Positions 24,801 through 35,600 of a stretch of DNA of 64,000 nt are shown one piece after another. The notes beneath the pieces were generated by a model that saw only the letters and a list, made by a program, of their open reading frames with translations, had not been told where the DNA came from and ran no database searches. Both the position numbers and the translations under genes were made by a program. The DNA is taken from assembly GCA_023078555.1 (NCBI GenBank), contig CM041197.1, positions 1,336,501-1,400,500 on the forward strand, read 5' to 3'. Position 1 is the stretch's first letter. Each line of letters opens with the position of its first letter. The stretch is from Ulva prolifera. Lineage: Eukaryota > Chlorophyta > Ulvophyceae > Ulvales > Ulvaceae.

Positions 24801-27800
24801 CACATACACCTGCCGTTGGGCCAGCAATTAGCGCCTGGAGCAGCACACCTCATGTCACACACAGTAGCAGCTGTGGCTGGCGGCTTTGGTGTGCTGGTGT
24901 GTTGCCCTAGCTGTGCTACCGACCTCTACGACTTTGTCGTTGTAACACAGTAGCCGCACAGATCATACATGCAAGGAACGCGGTCGTATCATACAGGCGG
25001 TGGAAGCTGCGCCGGAGCTGCCGATCACACGAGTGCTCCAGGTCGCGCCGTCTCCCGGCGGCGACGGCGACGGCGGCACGTCCCGCGCCCTCATCGGCGG
25101 CATCATCGCCGGCGCCGCCGTCGCCATCGTGCTCGTTGCAGTGCTCGCCTTCTTCACCATCCGCCGCCACCGCGGCAGCCGCGCCAGCGGCGCCAGCGGC
25201 ACCACCGCCGTCTCGTCACACAAGACCAACGGCGGCAGCTACACCGCCACCACGGTGCGTGCTCTGCGTGCTGCGTGTGGACCCCCGTCCCGCCTCCCCA
25301 CTGTCGATGCGCCCGCGTCATGTCATTGGCGATCCATCCATTCGGGGATGTTGTGCCCTGCACACCACAGCTCAACATCGCATACACCTTGATTGGGCGG
25401 ACAGCGAATCCTGAGGCTTGCTGTTGGTAGAGACAGTGCTTCAGGGCTGCCGTTGAGTACTCATTCTTCTCTTGCCGAACTGGGCCTAGCGCCACCTGGG
25501 CTTTCTCTGCGCCATATCACCGACGGGGTCGCAGCAGTACGATCTCGCAGCAGCATGACAAACGACAGACAAGCATGTTACTTGTAGGTTTTGGGGAGGA
25601 CGCTATCCGCCAGCACAGCGGCCGCCGGCCCGCACCCGCAGGGCCCATCCCCGCAGGGTTCCGGCGACTCTGGCGTGCCAGACTCCCCGCTCCCCTCCTC
25701 CGCCACCCCCACCGCCGGCGCCCCATCCCTCCCGTCCTACCTCCAGCCCTCCACCAGCGCCGCCGGGCCGCTATACGGGCCGCCCACCCAGTCCGGCCGC
25801 GTCGCCGCCACCCAGTCCATCTCCCCGGACTCCTCCAGCGGCAGCCCCGCGTTTGGCGCGGCGGGAACGCCGCTCGGCGGCACCACGCACGGCCGCGTGC
25901 GCCGCACATCGGAGCCCGGCAGCGCGACGGCAACCACGACCGGCACACCGCACCGCACGATGAGCGGCAGCGGCAGCGTGTTCAGTATGGGCTCCGCGGT
26001 GCTGGGGCCGGGTGGGGTGGGGGGCCCTGGGCGGCCGGACGGCGGCGAGATGCGCGGTGCGCCGATGCCGTCGCTCATCGAGCAGTCCGAGGGTGGGACG
26101 GAGCTGACTATGACTGTATCAGCTGACCTGGAGGCTGACGTCATTAGGCTGCCGTCCCCGGCGAATGGTTCCCCGGCCCATGCGCCGCCCGTGATCGGGT
26201 CTCCGGCTTTGGGGGCCACGACGACAAGCTCGCGCGGGCGCGAGCTCACACGCAGCCCGCCGCCGATCCCTGAGGGAAGGAGCACCCCGCCCCTGCACTC
26301 GGAGGAAGTGCACCCTCAGGCGTCCATGCAGCGTATGCTCTCCATGGTTCATCATTTGTGACTTCATCATATGTGGCTTATACCACGTGCGGATGAGCCG
26401 GATGCCGCAGGTCCTCCTGCTTGCTTCGCTCACGGTGATGCCCTCACAGGCTCTTGTTTCTGGCCCAATTGTTCTAACAATTGGTCTGTACTTCCATATA
26501 TCCGATAACAGTAAAAAGATTCGATTGGGTTGTGTGTGAACTCGATTTTTGCTTCATGCCGCATGTCACAGGCAGTTCACCATGTATGTTTGTGCATGCA
26601 GCAGGCGCCACGCAGCCGCGTTCCGGCCCTTCCCCCGTCCCAGAGATCGACTTTGCGGACCGCCCGGCGGCCACGGCGGCCGGGCCGCTGCCGCCGCTGC
26701 CGCTGGCGAAGGCTGCCGCAGCGGTGCCGCTGGCCGGCGGTCGCAACTGGCCGCTGCGCCCCAATGCGTCTCCGGAGGAGCGCATCCGCTTCCTCGGCAC
26801 GCAGCTGGACGCCCTCACAGCCACTAACGACGGCGTCGTGCTGGACCGCTTCAAGCTGCTCGGCGCCCAGGCCCGCCGCCCTGCTGGTGCGCTGACCTGC
26901 CGATCTTCTGCCGTGGCAACACCGCAGCAGCTATGGTCTACTGGAGGGCCCGTGCATCATCGCTCATTCCTTGTGAGTCATTAGCTAGTAGTTTCGCTGT
27001 TGATTTATCAGATCCACTCTCAACATATCTTGAAAACACAATCATTCAATCAAGTCAGCATTCAAACATCAATTCAACATGGAATCCGGCGGCTTTTGTA
27101 GACGACAGACGTCATGAATTTATGTTGCTGCTTTTGGCTGTGCGTGCGAGCGTGCGGTCCTCTCACCATGATCGAGTCACCTGCCTGTGTCACCGGATCA
27201 AGTCAGCACACAGCGCTGCCACTGCACCACGGCACAGCGGCACCCGGCGGACAGCGCACTCATGGGCAACATGCACGGCACAGCGGCACGCAGTGGCATG
27301 CGCTCGTGTACCGGAGTATCTCGACGGCATCATGCCGCCGACAGGTCCTCGCTCCGCTGCCACGCAACAACTCAGTAGCCCTAAACGCGTGCAAGCACCG
27401 CGGCCACAAGGAGCAGAAAGGGCCGCGACAACACTACACCCTAGATGCACGCACACTCTGTGCTTTGGGGGTCTGTCATGCAATGGCGTGAGCTCTTTTA
27501 GCTCGTCTGTTCGAAAGACTAACGCGAGGTGTTTGTCGATGTAGGCCAGGGCCTGATCCAGTTCGCACGCGGCACGCACAGCGGCACGCCGTACGCGATG
27601 AAGTTCTGCATCACGCCGTCGGCGTTCGCGGTGGAGCGCGCGGTGTACGCGCACAGCGAGCTCGCGCACGTGCTGCCCCGCGTCGCCTCGACCGTCAACA
27701 ACGCCGACGGCGGCTTCTGCGACCCCGGCGGCACGCCGATGCCCCCGTGCATCATCGTGGAGCGCGGCCGTCCGATCGACGAGTGGGCGACGCGCGGCAA

Positions 27801-28812
27801 GCCCCCGACGCACGGCATCGCACTGGTGCGCACCCCATGCCACATCTGTCAGCCACGGCGGCGCTGAGCCACACGGGGCTGCACGGCGCGAGGACTGCAT
27901 TGCGGCGGACCATGCATTGCTGTTTGGTGAGAACGCCGCGGCACCGCACGCTGCAGGGATCAGCGTGGTGGTGCTGCATCGAACATGATGAGGCTGCCGG
28001 TGCTGTCTGGTGTCTTGGAGCGTGCAGGCCTGTCAGCACTTGCCGCAAGCCCGCCCAGCTGTGCTGACCCATGCATGTTGCTCATGATTGTCAAGCGCGA
28101 CCCAGCTCCATGTGGTGCGAGGATAACCGGCCTACCTCCCTAATAGCGACGAGGCCCCACTCCACTGCACCACAAAGGCGCCGAGTGCCGTGCATCCTGC
28201 CTCTGTGCCCATGCCCACATGCACTCCGGCCGCACACCCCCACTCGCCTGCGTTCTGACAGCTCGGCCGCCGCGGGTGCAGGCGCTGAAGCACGTCGGGC
28301 GAGCGCTTGCGACCATGCATGACGTCGGCTACGTCCACCGCAACATCAAGCCCGCCAACGTCGTGTGGCTGCCCCACGACGACCGCTGGGCGCTCATCGA
28401 TTTCGGCTGCGCCGCGCACGCCGGCTCCACCGGGCCCCTGCGCTTCAGCCTCGCGTACGCCGCACCCGAGGTCGTCCACCTGTCCACAGCCCCCCCCGCT
28501 GGCCCGGCCTCCACCGCCGTCTCGACCATCCTCCCAGCCGTGGACGCGTGGGCGCTCGGCGTCGTCGCGTACGAACTCATGACCGGCAGCCGCGCGTTCC
28601 TGACGCAACGGCACCGGCGCGAGCGCGTCATCCAGATGCTGCGCGGCGAGAAGCCGCTGCCGTGGGAGGAGCACGTCGGGGCGCCCGCCGTGAACGGTGC
28701 GCTGGGCGTGCTGCGCGACCCCATCCTCGGCCTGCTCGAGCGCGACCCCGACCGGCGGACGACTGTGCGCGCATTCGCCGAGGCGTGCGAGCGCGCCGCG
28801 GCGCAGTCGTAG
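15831..28812 (+). CDS. Giant single-pass receptor-like protein with predicted pseudokinase
   Basis: Twelve exons join with fully consistent phases: 15831-16637, 18628-20100, 20344-21291, 21534-21975, 22226-23028, 23311-23871, 24348-24518, 24997-25254, 25588-26332, 26602-26886, 27545-27825 and 28282-28812 (TAG stop). This gives 2434 residues with the true start upstream and unseen. Order: Pro/Ala/Asp-rich ectodomain (about 1-1350, with an SPPP-type run at nt 22430-22560 and a Tyr/Asp patch at nt 19200-19240); a non-repetitive segment resembling a beta-helix (about 1400-1735); one transmembrane helix (about 1766-1789) followed by RRHR; a Ser/Gly/Pro-rich juxtamembrane part (about 1822-2090); and a protein-kinase fold to the C terminus. 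The kinase keeps the Lys of AMK, DFG and APE, but HRD is HRN. A cell-surface sensor or wall-anchored scaffold is likely. Joining exon 15831-16637 to the rest is less certain because the intron is 2 kb. No signal peptide was found. Confidence 0.8.
17168..17205. repeat. 15-bp perfect inverted repeat with 8-base loop
   Basis: GGACTGACCACATGC at 17168-17182 pairs with GCATGTGGTCAGTCC at 17191-17205, inside the 2-kb intron. Confidence 0.8.
17363..17386 (+). repeat. Homopolymer C tract (24)
   Basis: A run of 24 C inside the 2-kb intron, one of three C runs of 24-29 bases in the window (others at 48632-48660 and 54058-54082). Exact lengths are likely to be unreliable in assembly. Confidence 0.85.
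17861..17920. repeat. 21-bp perfect hairpin with 18-base loop
   Basis: The arms 17861-17881 and 17900-17920 are exact reverse complements over 21 bases (core AGCGGGTGCGCCACGCG). The size resembles a small-RNA precursor or a folded-back transposon end. Confidence 0.8.
22117..22217 (+). mobile_element. hAT-like MITE, diverged copy inside an intron
   Basis: Diverged forward copy inside the 250-base intron 21976-22225 of the receptor-like gene. It keeps GTGTTG.CTCGC, GGGCTGCC, ATTAGACTTGA, TGTGTGATCGGGCCC and AACCCAATAC. Its right end is only about 8 bases from the 3' splice site, so it makes up roughly 40% of the intron and covers its branch-point region. Confidence 0.7.
22660..24518 (+). other. 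Probable right-handed beta-helix ectodomain segment
   Basis: Late part of exon 22226-23028, plus exons 23311-23871 and 24348-24518. The composition changes from Pro-rich to balanced. A TPDELVAALATG segment starts it, as is common at the entrance of pectin-lyase-like folds. Short alternating strands follow (for example LWLTAATLQSDFG, SVYVEDALVRDF, VVALEGVLFSGG), separated by Gly/Asp turns. Only a few Cys are present. The fold is inferred from the pattern, not from a profile search. It sits between the Pro-rich stalk and the membrane helix. Confidence 0.45.
24913..24948 (-). repeat. Family B dispersed repeat, copy 5 (intronic)
   Basis: Reverse copy, GCTGTGCTACC to ACTTTGTCGTTGTAAC, inside the intron just before the transmembrane exon of the receptor-like gene. 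It ends about 50 bases before the 3' splice site. Confidence 0.6.
24997..25254 (+). other. Exon encoding the transmembrane helix
   Basis: This phase 0-0 exon of 86 residues carries an Ala/Val/Ile/Leu helix of about 24 residues, encoded near nt 25090-25158. It is followed by FTIRRHR, a typical stop-transfer boundary. A Gly/Asp-rich linker precedes it and a Ser/Gly-rich region follows. The positive charges place the kinase-like C terminus in the cytosol. Confidence 0.85.
26602..28812 (+). other. Kinase-fold region lacking the catalytic Asp
   Basis: Exons 26602-26886, 27545-27825 and 28282-28812. The N-lobe begins near FKLLG (nt 26849). The Gly loop spans an intron and is unusual, with an insertion before GQGLIQFARG. 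The ATP-binding Lys is AAG 27601-27603 (AMKF). The catalytic loop reads HRNIKPAN, with Asn AAC at 28342-28344 where Asp is expected. DFG is at 28399-28407, APE is present, then VDAWALGVVAYELMTG and the C-lobe Arg in RDPDRRT. In protein kinases the HRD Asp is the catalytic base, so phosphotransfer is predicted to be absent or weak while nucleotide binding may persist. Confidence 0.85.
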
Positions 28813-29851
28813 AACGCGTGCGGCGCCCGCGAGAATGGGTGGGCGTGCTGCGGTGCGGCCCCAGGAATGTGGGGTTGCTCTGACATCACACATAATTCAG
28901 TGTTATGCTGTTGCCCGGGTTCGCATGGGGGCCTCGGCGAAGCACAGTGCTGCTCTGTGCGGAGACGGAGTGTATGGCCGCGCGGTGCGTTGTGCCGCCG
29001 GCCGAACGATGGTGTGTTGCGTGATTGGCGTGCAGTGCGTCCGGTGGACGGCAGGTGCATTCAAATGTTTTAGGGTTTGGCGGGGCCTGTGCCCGCTACC
29101 GCCCAGGGGCTCACAATGGCCGACAATGGTCTGTTGCAGCACTGTGCTACTTGGTGCTGCCGGCCCTGGCAGCGCCTGCGCCCGCCCGGGGCAGGGCCTG
29201 CGGCCTGAATCTTCGTCGGGTGGATAATGCATGGGGACATGCGTGGACAGCTTCATGCTGTCGTCCGCCAGGACAGGTGGGTGGGGCTGGTTATTGTTTG
29301 TATTGTTGGTGCAGTCGTGTCGGACTGTAGATGGCGCTAGGCTGATTTCATACATAGCTGTATACTGTGTACCAAACGCCAGGCATTTTCTGTGGTGGCT
29401 GTGAATGCTACGTACCAGCTTCTGGACGAAGGCTGGCAGGGGCTATGAAGGCGCTCCGCCAGACGGGCTGCTCTGCCCTACAATGCCCCGAGTTCTCGTG
29501 GTTGTCCTTCCTGGCAAGGAGCTTCGACGGCTCTGCGCAGGCTACAGGCGGCCGCCAGTTTGAGCTTTTGAGGTGGGGAAAGAGCTGGGAGGCCAAGTGT
29601 CGCTTTGACGCTTCATGCTGTACGCATGAGGGCTGCGTGTCGACGTGCCGACGTGCGTCAAAGCGGACGCCCCGTGCACCACGGGCCGTGATGCGTCGAC
29701 CGCCGGGGTCCTCGGCTGGGCCTCCTCCGCGTGTGCTCCTACGTCAGGGCTTCGTGCTGTATGCATGAGGGCTGCATGTCCGATACTGATGCTGGCACAC
29801 CTGCGTTGCGTCGCTGATAAGCACGAGGCGCCCGCTGGCCTTCTGTGAGCA
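28813..29851. other. Intergenic, no gene seen
   Basis: 3' flank of the receptor-like gene. A ~30-base near-identical direct repeat (TGCTGTACGCATGAGGGCTG type) occurs at about 29611-29642 and 29750-29781. An 11-bp inverted repeat, CGCTTTGACGC / GCGTCAAAGCG, lies at 29601-29611 and 29655-29665. Open frames here are overlapping and unsupported. Confidence 0.45.
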
Positions 29852-30202
29852 TTACTGGGGTGTTTGCCGCGTGAATGAGTTGCTAGTGGTACTTCTTGCT
29901 GTTTTGATTGTTGATAGGTTATTGTTTCGCATAAGGATGGCTGGCGTGTTCCCAGGATGGGGCAGTGGTGTGAAGTTGCTAGCCATATGGGCACGTGCTG
30001 GAGTGAGGAGGGTTGTCCTGGCTTGTCTGTGATACACGATGTTGGCGTGGCTGCTACTGAACGCTGCCCAATGTAATGCAGCCAGATCATGCGAGACTCT
30101 TTTGTTCAGGGTTGTCTTTTCCCAGCTTGGCAAACCTGTGGTACCCGCAGCCGTAGGCATTCCAAATTCGCCTGGTTGATGTGATCTCATGTCGCGAGTC
30201 AT
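29852..30202 (-). CDS. Hypothetical small protein, divergent to the rRNA methyltransferase gene
   Basis: A minus-strand frame of 116 residues runs from the first ATG (30202) to a stop at 29852. The frame opens slightly further upstream without another ATG. The composition is balanced (Thr, Ser, Ala, His, Asn) with a segment FGMPTAAGTTGLPSW, and is less cysteine-rich than random frames nearby. It is transcribed away from the S4/FtsJ gene and could share its upstream region. No family is recognised and no splice partner was found, so this is a tentative call. Confidence 0.3.
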   Translation of the reverse strand: MTRDMRSHQPGEFGMPTAAGTTGLPSWEKTTLNKRVSHDLAALHWAAFSSSHANIVYHRQARTTLLTPARAHMASNFTPLPHPGNTPAILMRNNNLSTIKTARSTTSNSFTRQTPQ

Positions 30203-30559
30203 AGTTTGCAAGATGATGTCTGTTGGCGCTGAACCTGTGGCCACGCTACCCGCACTTTCGGTATGGTTACAGAATTAGGCTGAAATGAACTCTGAGGGAA
30301 GCCACATCACGAGCAGGCACGTCGTGCAGCCGCACTGCAGACTTGGTCACGGTGATTGGTGACGTACATCGACGCGATCGTTCTCAGCCAGCTTGCCTCG
30401 TTTCAGCTGTGTTGTTGTGCCGGGCGAGCAAGGGACACCAGAGGTTGCCGGCTGCAAGCTCAGTTTGAAATCCAGCTCTCCAGTCTTACGACACTGGCGA
30501 CGCGATCACTACTATCCTCCTCGTATAAGCACCATGTGAGAAAATTGCCTAGGCTGTGT

Positions 30560-31905
30560 ATGGCAGCTATGTCATGCAGCGGCGCCCAGCGGGCAGTTTG
30601 CACGCCCGCCTGGAGCAACAACCGCTCGGCCGCAAGGTCACGAAGCAGGCATCGGCAGCCAGTCCTACACCTGTGCAGATGCGACGTCAATCTCGGCCCG
30701 CGGAAACTGTCGTCAGTAGCATGGCCCGACGGCAAGGTGAGAGCCTTCACAGCTCCACATCTGCCGCTGATATCCAGTTACCGAGTGCTTGCATGCGACG
30801 CCCTGCATGCTGAGCAAGGTAGAGGGGCGAGACTGACACACGTTTGGTGTAGAAGAAGAGGCGACTCGATGACGCGTGCTGCGACCTGGTTCCTGAGTAT
30901 AGCAAAAACGTGGTGCGAAGCTTCATCCTGTCAGGCAAGGTATTTGTGAATGGCACCAAGATCACCAAATCTGGACACCAGGTACGCACTCACTGAGCGT
31001 TTGGCGACTGTTAAGCTGTGATTCAGTGCGGGCAGCAACATTCTGCGCAGGCTGTTGCAGGTGCCTGCATCTGCAGTGATAGACGTCCGAGCGGAGGTGC
31101 CCAAGTTTGTGTCGCGGGCTGGAATCAAGCTCGAAAAGGCCCTGGACCATTTTGACATAGATGTCACAGGACTTGTCTGCCTGGACTCTGGCTTGTCCAC
31201 AGGTGGCTTCACAGACTGCCTCCTGAAGCGTGGAGCCGCTCAGGTGTGCTTTCTTCCCGATGAACGTTCTTGGTCAGCGCTGATTCATTGTAATGACACT
31301 GAAAATGCGATTTTGTGGCTCGCCTGCATCTCTTGATCAGTATTTCGGGCCAGATCGAAGGCTGTTCTGATAGTCACTCACTCCTGTGCCAATACAACCA
31401 CAGCATGCAGCCGCATTCCACGAGCTTGCACCATAGCTGCCGTGGCTTTCAAACCTAGCCGCATGCGCAGGTTTTCGGAGTGGATGTGGGCTACGGCCAT
31501 GTTGCAGACAAGGTTCGCAATGACCCGAAGGTGTGCGTTCTGGAGCGGACCAACCTTCGCCACATCACCACAGACTCTCTCGGAGGCTCAAGCATACAGC
31601 TCTTCACCCTCGACCTCTCGTTCATCTCTGTTCTGAAGGTTCTACCGGCCGTATGTGCGGTGGCTGCCGTGGGGGTCCCGGTACAGGCAGTGGTCCTCGT
31701 GAAGCCACAGTTCGAGGTCGGGCCTGAGTCTGTGGGTAAGGGTGGCGTCGTGCGAAGCGCCGAAGCTCGTTCCAGTGCAGTGGACCAGGTCGTCAAGGGG
31801 TTCACAGGCCAAGGATGGGAGTTCAATGGTGTGGTGGAGTCACCCGTGAGAGGGGCAAAAGGTGGCAACATTGAGTTCCTGGCACACTTTGTCCTGCAGC
31901 CGTGA
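30560..31905 (+). CDS. TlyA-family 2'-O-rRNA methyltransferase (S4 + FtsJ/RrmJ fold)
   Basis: Four exons: 30560-30736, 30853-30981, 31061-31243 and 31471-31905, all phase 0, giving 307 residues. The 59-residue first exon is Ala/Ser/Arg-rich with almost no acidic residues, as in organelle transit peptides. Exon 2 is an S4 RNA-binding domain (RRLDDACCDL... GKVFVNGTKITKSG). Exons 3-4 hold the SAM-dependent methyltransferase: FVSRAGIKLEKALDHF, LDSGLSTGGFTDCLLKRGAA, VDVGYGHVADKVRNDPKV, ERTNLRH, TLDLSFIS, LVKPQFEVG and the C-terminal VESPVRGAKGNIEF-like segment (one extra Gly). These carry the Lys/Asp/Lys/Glu positions expected of this fold. Bacterial TlyA methylates 16S and/or 23S rRNA riboses. 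An organellar rRNA target is inferred here from the leader and the bacterial-type family. The ATG frame was chosen because only it joins exon 2 in phase. Confidence 0.9.
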
Positions 31906-32681
31906 AAGCTGGTCGATGTGCCAAGTGTTTGGTGATCATTTTGTGGACTTTCTGCCCGCCATGTATTGCAGCATTCAAATGGCTGGGATCTGGAGCTGTT
32001 GCTGTGGCGTTCGGAAAATGAGCGGGGAATCTCATCTATACAGCACAGCTACACACCAAACACCACCAGAGTGTCAATACTTACGTCACCAACTATTTTT
32101 CGTACGATGACTTTCGCCAGGGAACCCACATTCTGTCAGTATGCTAACAGCTGACGCATTCCCAAAACAATCGAACAGCTGCATATGTGCAATCGGATGC
32201 ATGACAGATCACGGCTTCTGCAAATCAGAATGTGATCTGCGAGGCGCTCGGCGCTGCTGTATATGCCATTCTTTGCCGCAGAGACGGCGGCCTGGTTCAG
32301 ACTGCATGTACCATGACACAACGGGATTTCCTGTGTTTTGATGTGCGCACTGACTGTTCAATGCAACGGCCCCGCTTCAGCGCAATTTCTTGAGACAATT
32401 TTTGTTTACAGTCGTTGCTCATACAGCGTGGCTCCTGCGCGTTGCCCTCGTGCATCGAATGTACGGGACAGCCATGCCATGGAATCTGCAATCAACACAT
32501 GCAGTGGGATCTTGTACACTACATTCGCTGTGCATTTCAAGAGCTATTTCGTATGTTTCAGATCTATGCTTTCATATCATAGGCGGAGGTAGGGCTCAGC
32601 ATCACTGAGATAGTTCTGCGTCCGAGCTTCATCCGGCGAGGACGTATACACCCAATGTAGACATATATACCTGCTCTCCAT
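31906..32681. other. Intergenic, no gene seen
   Basis: AT-richer spacer between two co-oriented genes. A TATATA element lies at about 32664-32670, only ~15 bases before the next ATG, so it may be fortuitous or belong to a very short leader. No domain is seen in the short frames. Confidence 0.4.
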
Positions 32682-35600
32682 ATGGCAACTCAAGCTGATG
32701 ATGACGATGATATCTTGGATGATATCGACTGGGCTGCGATTGACGCCCAGACCGCGGGAGTGCGTCCTGTACTGGCACGCAATCATGCGTGATACTGCAA
32801 CTGCAGGAGATCACTGCCACTGACGACCGATTGCTGTGAAGGTCAAAGAATCAATGTCGGCCGGGACAACGACCAGTGCTCCCGCAGAGGCACCTCTCTC
32901 AAGAAGTACCGTGAATCCAGCGTTCGCTCAGCCAGCTTCTTGCACAATTCCATCGGCTCCGAACCCAGGCAATCAGCATGCGCTGGCATCAAGTCATGCT
33001 CATGGGGGCAACACTTCTATGGGCGGCCGCGGCATGGGGGGTAGACCACCAGGTGTTCAACCCATGATCGTGAAGCAGCAATACCAGCAAGGCCCAGCCA
33101 TACAGCAGCCGCAACGTCCACACCCGCATTCCCAGAACTTATCTCTGAGCACAGACCAAAGAGGTATGCCTGTCCAGCATCCGGCTGGTTACCACCATCC
33201 GCAGATGCAGTTCTCTCAGCCTCAACACCCCGCCTCACAGCTGTCTGCCCATCCATCCCGACACGCACAGCCCCGACCAAACGGTCAAGCTCATCCAGGA
33301 CCGGGGTCACACCTCTCTTCGAGCGCGCGGCCCAGCAACCCGCAGTTGCATCCGGCGCCTGCCGCAAATGCGCCTCCACTGCAGCACCACCTCGAGCCTC
33401 AGCCCCATCAGCGCCTCCCGATTCCTCTACCACAGTGGCAAGCACGCCCGCAGGCAACACCCATGCAGCCTATTCGCCTGGCCGCCCAGTCAGCTGCGCC
33501 GCAGGCGTCACTGTCTGACTCGAACTTGCGAGAGCAGCTTTCCCGCACAGCCGCGGAGAAGCTGGTGCTGCAGGAGCAGCTCCGCAAGACTCCAGCAGCC
33601 GACACGGTCCTCCAGGAGAACTCTGCCTTGCGACGCACAGTGCAGGAGCTCCAGGAGCAGGTCAAGATCCGCGAGACAGAGGTCAGCCCCCACCTCTGCA
33701 CCTGTAGCACTGTGCTTCCATGCACTACTGTCGTCCTGCGCCGGATGCCGCTATGCCAGTGACTGTTGCTCTGAGCTGAACCCACTGCAATGGGCTTCTG
33801 CATCCGAGCGCCGAAGGGTGTGACCATATTTCCACCGAACTCAAGCGAACACTCATGTCCATCCTATGTGACTGTAGCCGACAAAGCGGTGATGTTTTTT
33901 TGCATGCAATGAGGCCATGTTGCATCTAGAAGTCTGCCACAGCCTCGCCCCCAAAGATTTCGCGCCACTGCGGTGTCTGTGAGGCGCTTCGTGTGCGCGT
34001 CTCACGGCTGTTGGTGCCCTGCAGCTCGAGCAGCAGCAGGCGCGGGTGAGGGAGCAGGCCGTCGACCTGCAGCGGGAGCGCGCTGGCCTGCACCACCTGC
34101 AGCAGGAGCACACCCGCCTCGAGCTCGCCCTCGCTGACACGGCCGCCGCCGCTGCCGCCGCCGCTGGCGGCGCGGCCGGCCTCGGCGCCAAGGCCGCGGG
34201 GGCGGCGTCGTCTCCCGGCGTCGGCACGCCGCGTCGCGGCGGCGGCCGCGCCGCCCGGCCCGCCGCGGCCGCCAGCCGGTCCCCCGGCGTCCTGGGCGCA
34301 GTCGCGGCGACCGCTGCCAAAGCACAGCTAGCGGTGTGATTCTGCCGCTGCACACATTGCCGCAACTGTTGTGACCGCCGATCCGTGCCGCATGCGGCCT
34401 CATGCCGATGGAAACTAGCACAGGGCTTTCTGACCTGGTAAACGTGCTGGTGACGAGGCCTCTGCCATGTGCAGGAGAAAGCTCCTCCCGACAACCCCTG
34501 CCTTGCGACCCTATGCACGCTTGGCCCACCCGCACACGCGCCGCCACATCCCATCGCCGGGGTTGCAGCAGCTCACCTGCTGCAGGAGCCAGTGCAGGCC
34601 CCGAGCCTCGCGCCCTCCATACACCTCCTTGCGGCGGCCTCCATCACGACCCTGACCACCCCTGAAGCCGCCGAGGCCGTCCCGTGCGTCCAGGCGCCGC
34701 TGCGTGCGGTTCTGGCCGGCGGCAGCGCCATGCATGCGCTGCAGTGCGGCCTCGTGACCGCGCTGCCCGCGGCCACGGCTGCGGCCCGCGCTGCCGTTGC
34801 AGACGCGCCGCCCGCCACGGCGGTCGCGGCGGCAGTGCGGCAGCATGAGGAGGTTGTGGCGGCTGCGCTGTCACGGCTGGCTGCGCTGCTGGCCGTGCTG
34901 GGCGCTGCGGCTGCATGTGACCCTGATCTCGGCTCAGCGTGCACAGCCCCAATCGGCGGTGGCGCCGCGGACGTCGCCGGGTATCTGCGCGTGCGCAAGC
35001 GCAGCGCTCCTGGGGACGATGCAGGGGAAAACTGCGGCCGAGATGGGAACGGTGCAGGGGGTGAGGGAACCGGCGCAGAGGGCGGCGGCGGGGAAGGGCT
35101 CGGGGTTCCGGCTGCGATGGCGCTCGAGTGGCTGAAGGCGCATACCGCGGGCGTTGGGGATGATCTCGCGGATTGCGGGCTTGGGGCGGCGGCCGCGGGA
35201 CGGACGGCGGCGCAGCAGCTCCAGTGGGTGGATGAGGCAGTGGCGGGGGTATGCACCGCATTGGACATCGCGATGCGCGAGCGGCGGGCCCTGGAGCTGC
35301 ACTTTGCCGCGCTGCAGTGCGCCCAGGTGCGCATCCCCCCCCCTCCCCTTCCCCCCCCCCACAGGCTGCAGTGTTGCTGGCACTCTGTCATGCACGGCGG
35401 TCCCTGCGCTGCCTCAACAGTTGTCGATGCGTACCTCAATACATCCCACTCGTTGTGAGTGCAACAGCAGTGTCGTGCTTGCTGCAGTCCGGGTCCGCGG
35501 TGACGGCTGCTGACCAGCAGAGATGCGCTATGGCCACGCATGCAGAGCACGCCATGCCTCTGTTCCCAACGTGGGACTCGGGCCGACGACTGCCGCTGTG

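Noticed and set aside
30574..30736. Alternative ATG frame (MQRRPAG...) for the methyltransferase leader
   Set aside because: It reaches the donor at phase 1, which does not fit the phase-0 S4 exon; the ATG at 30560 does.
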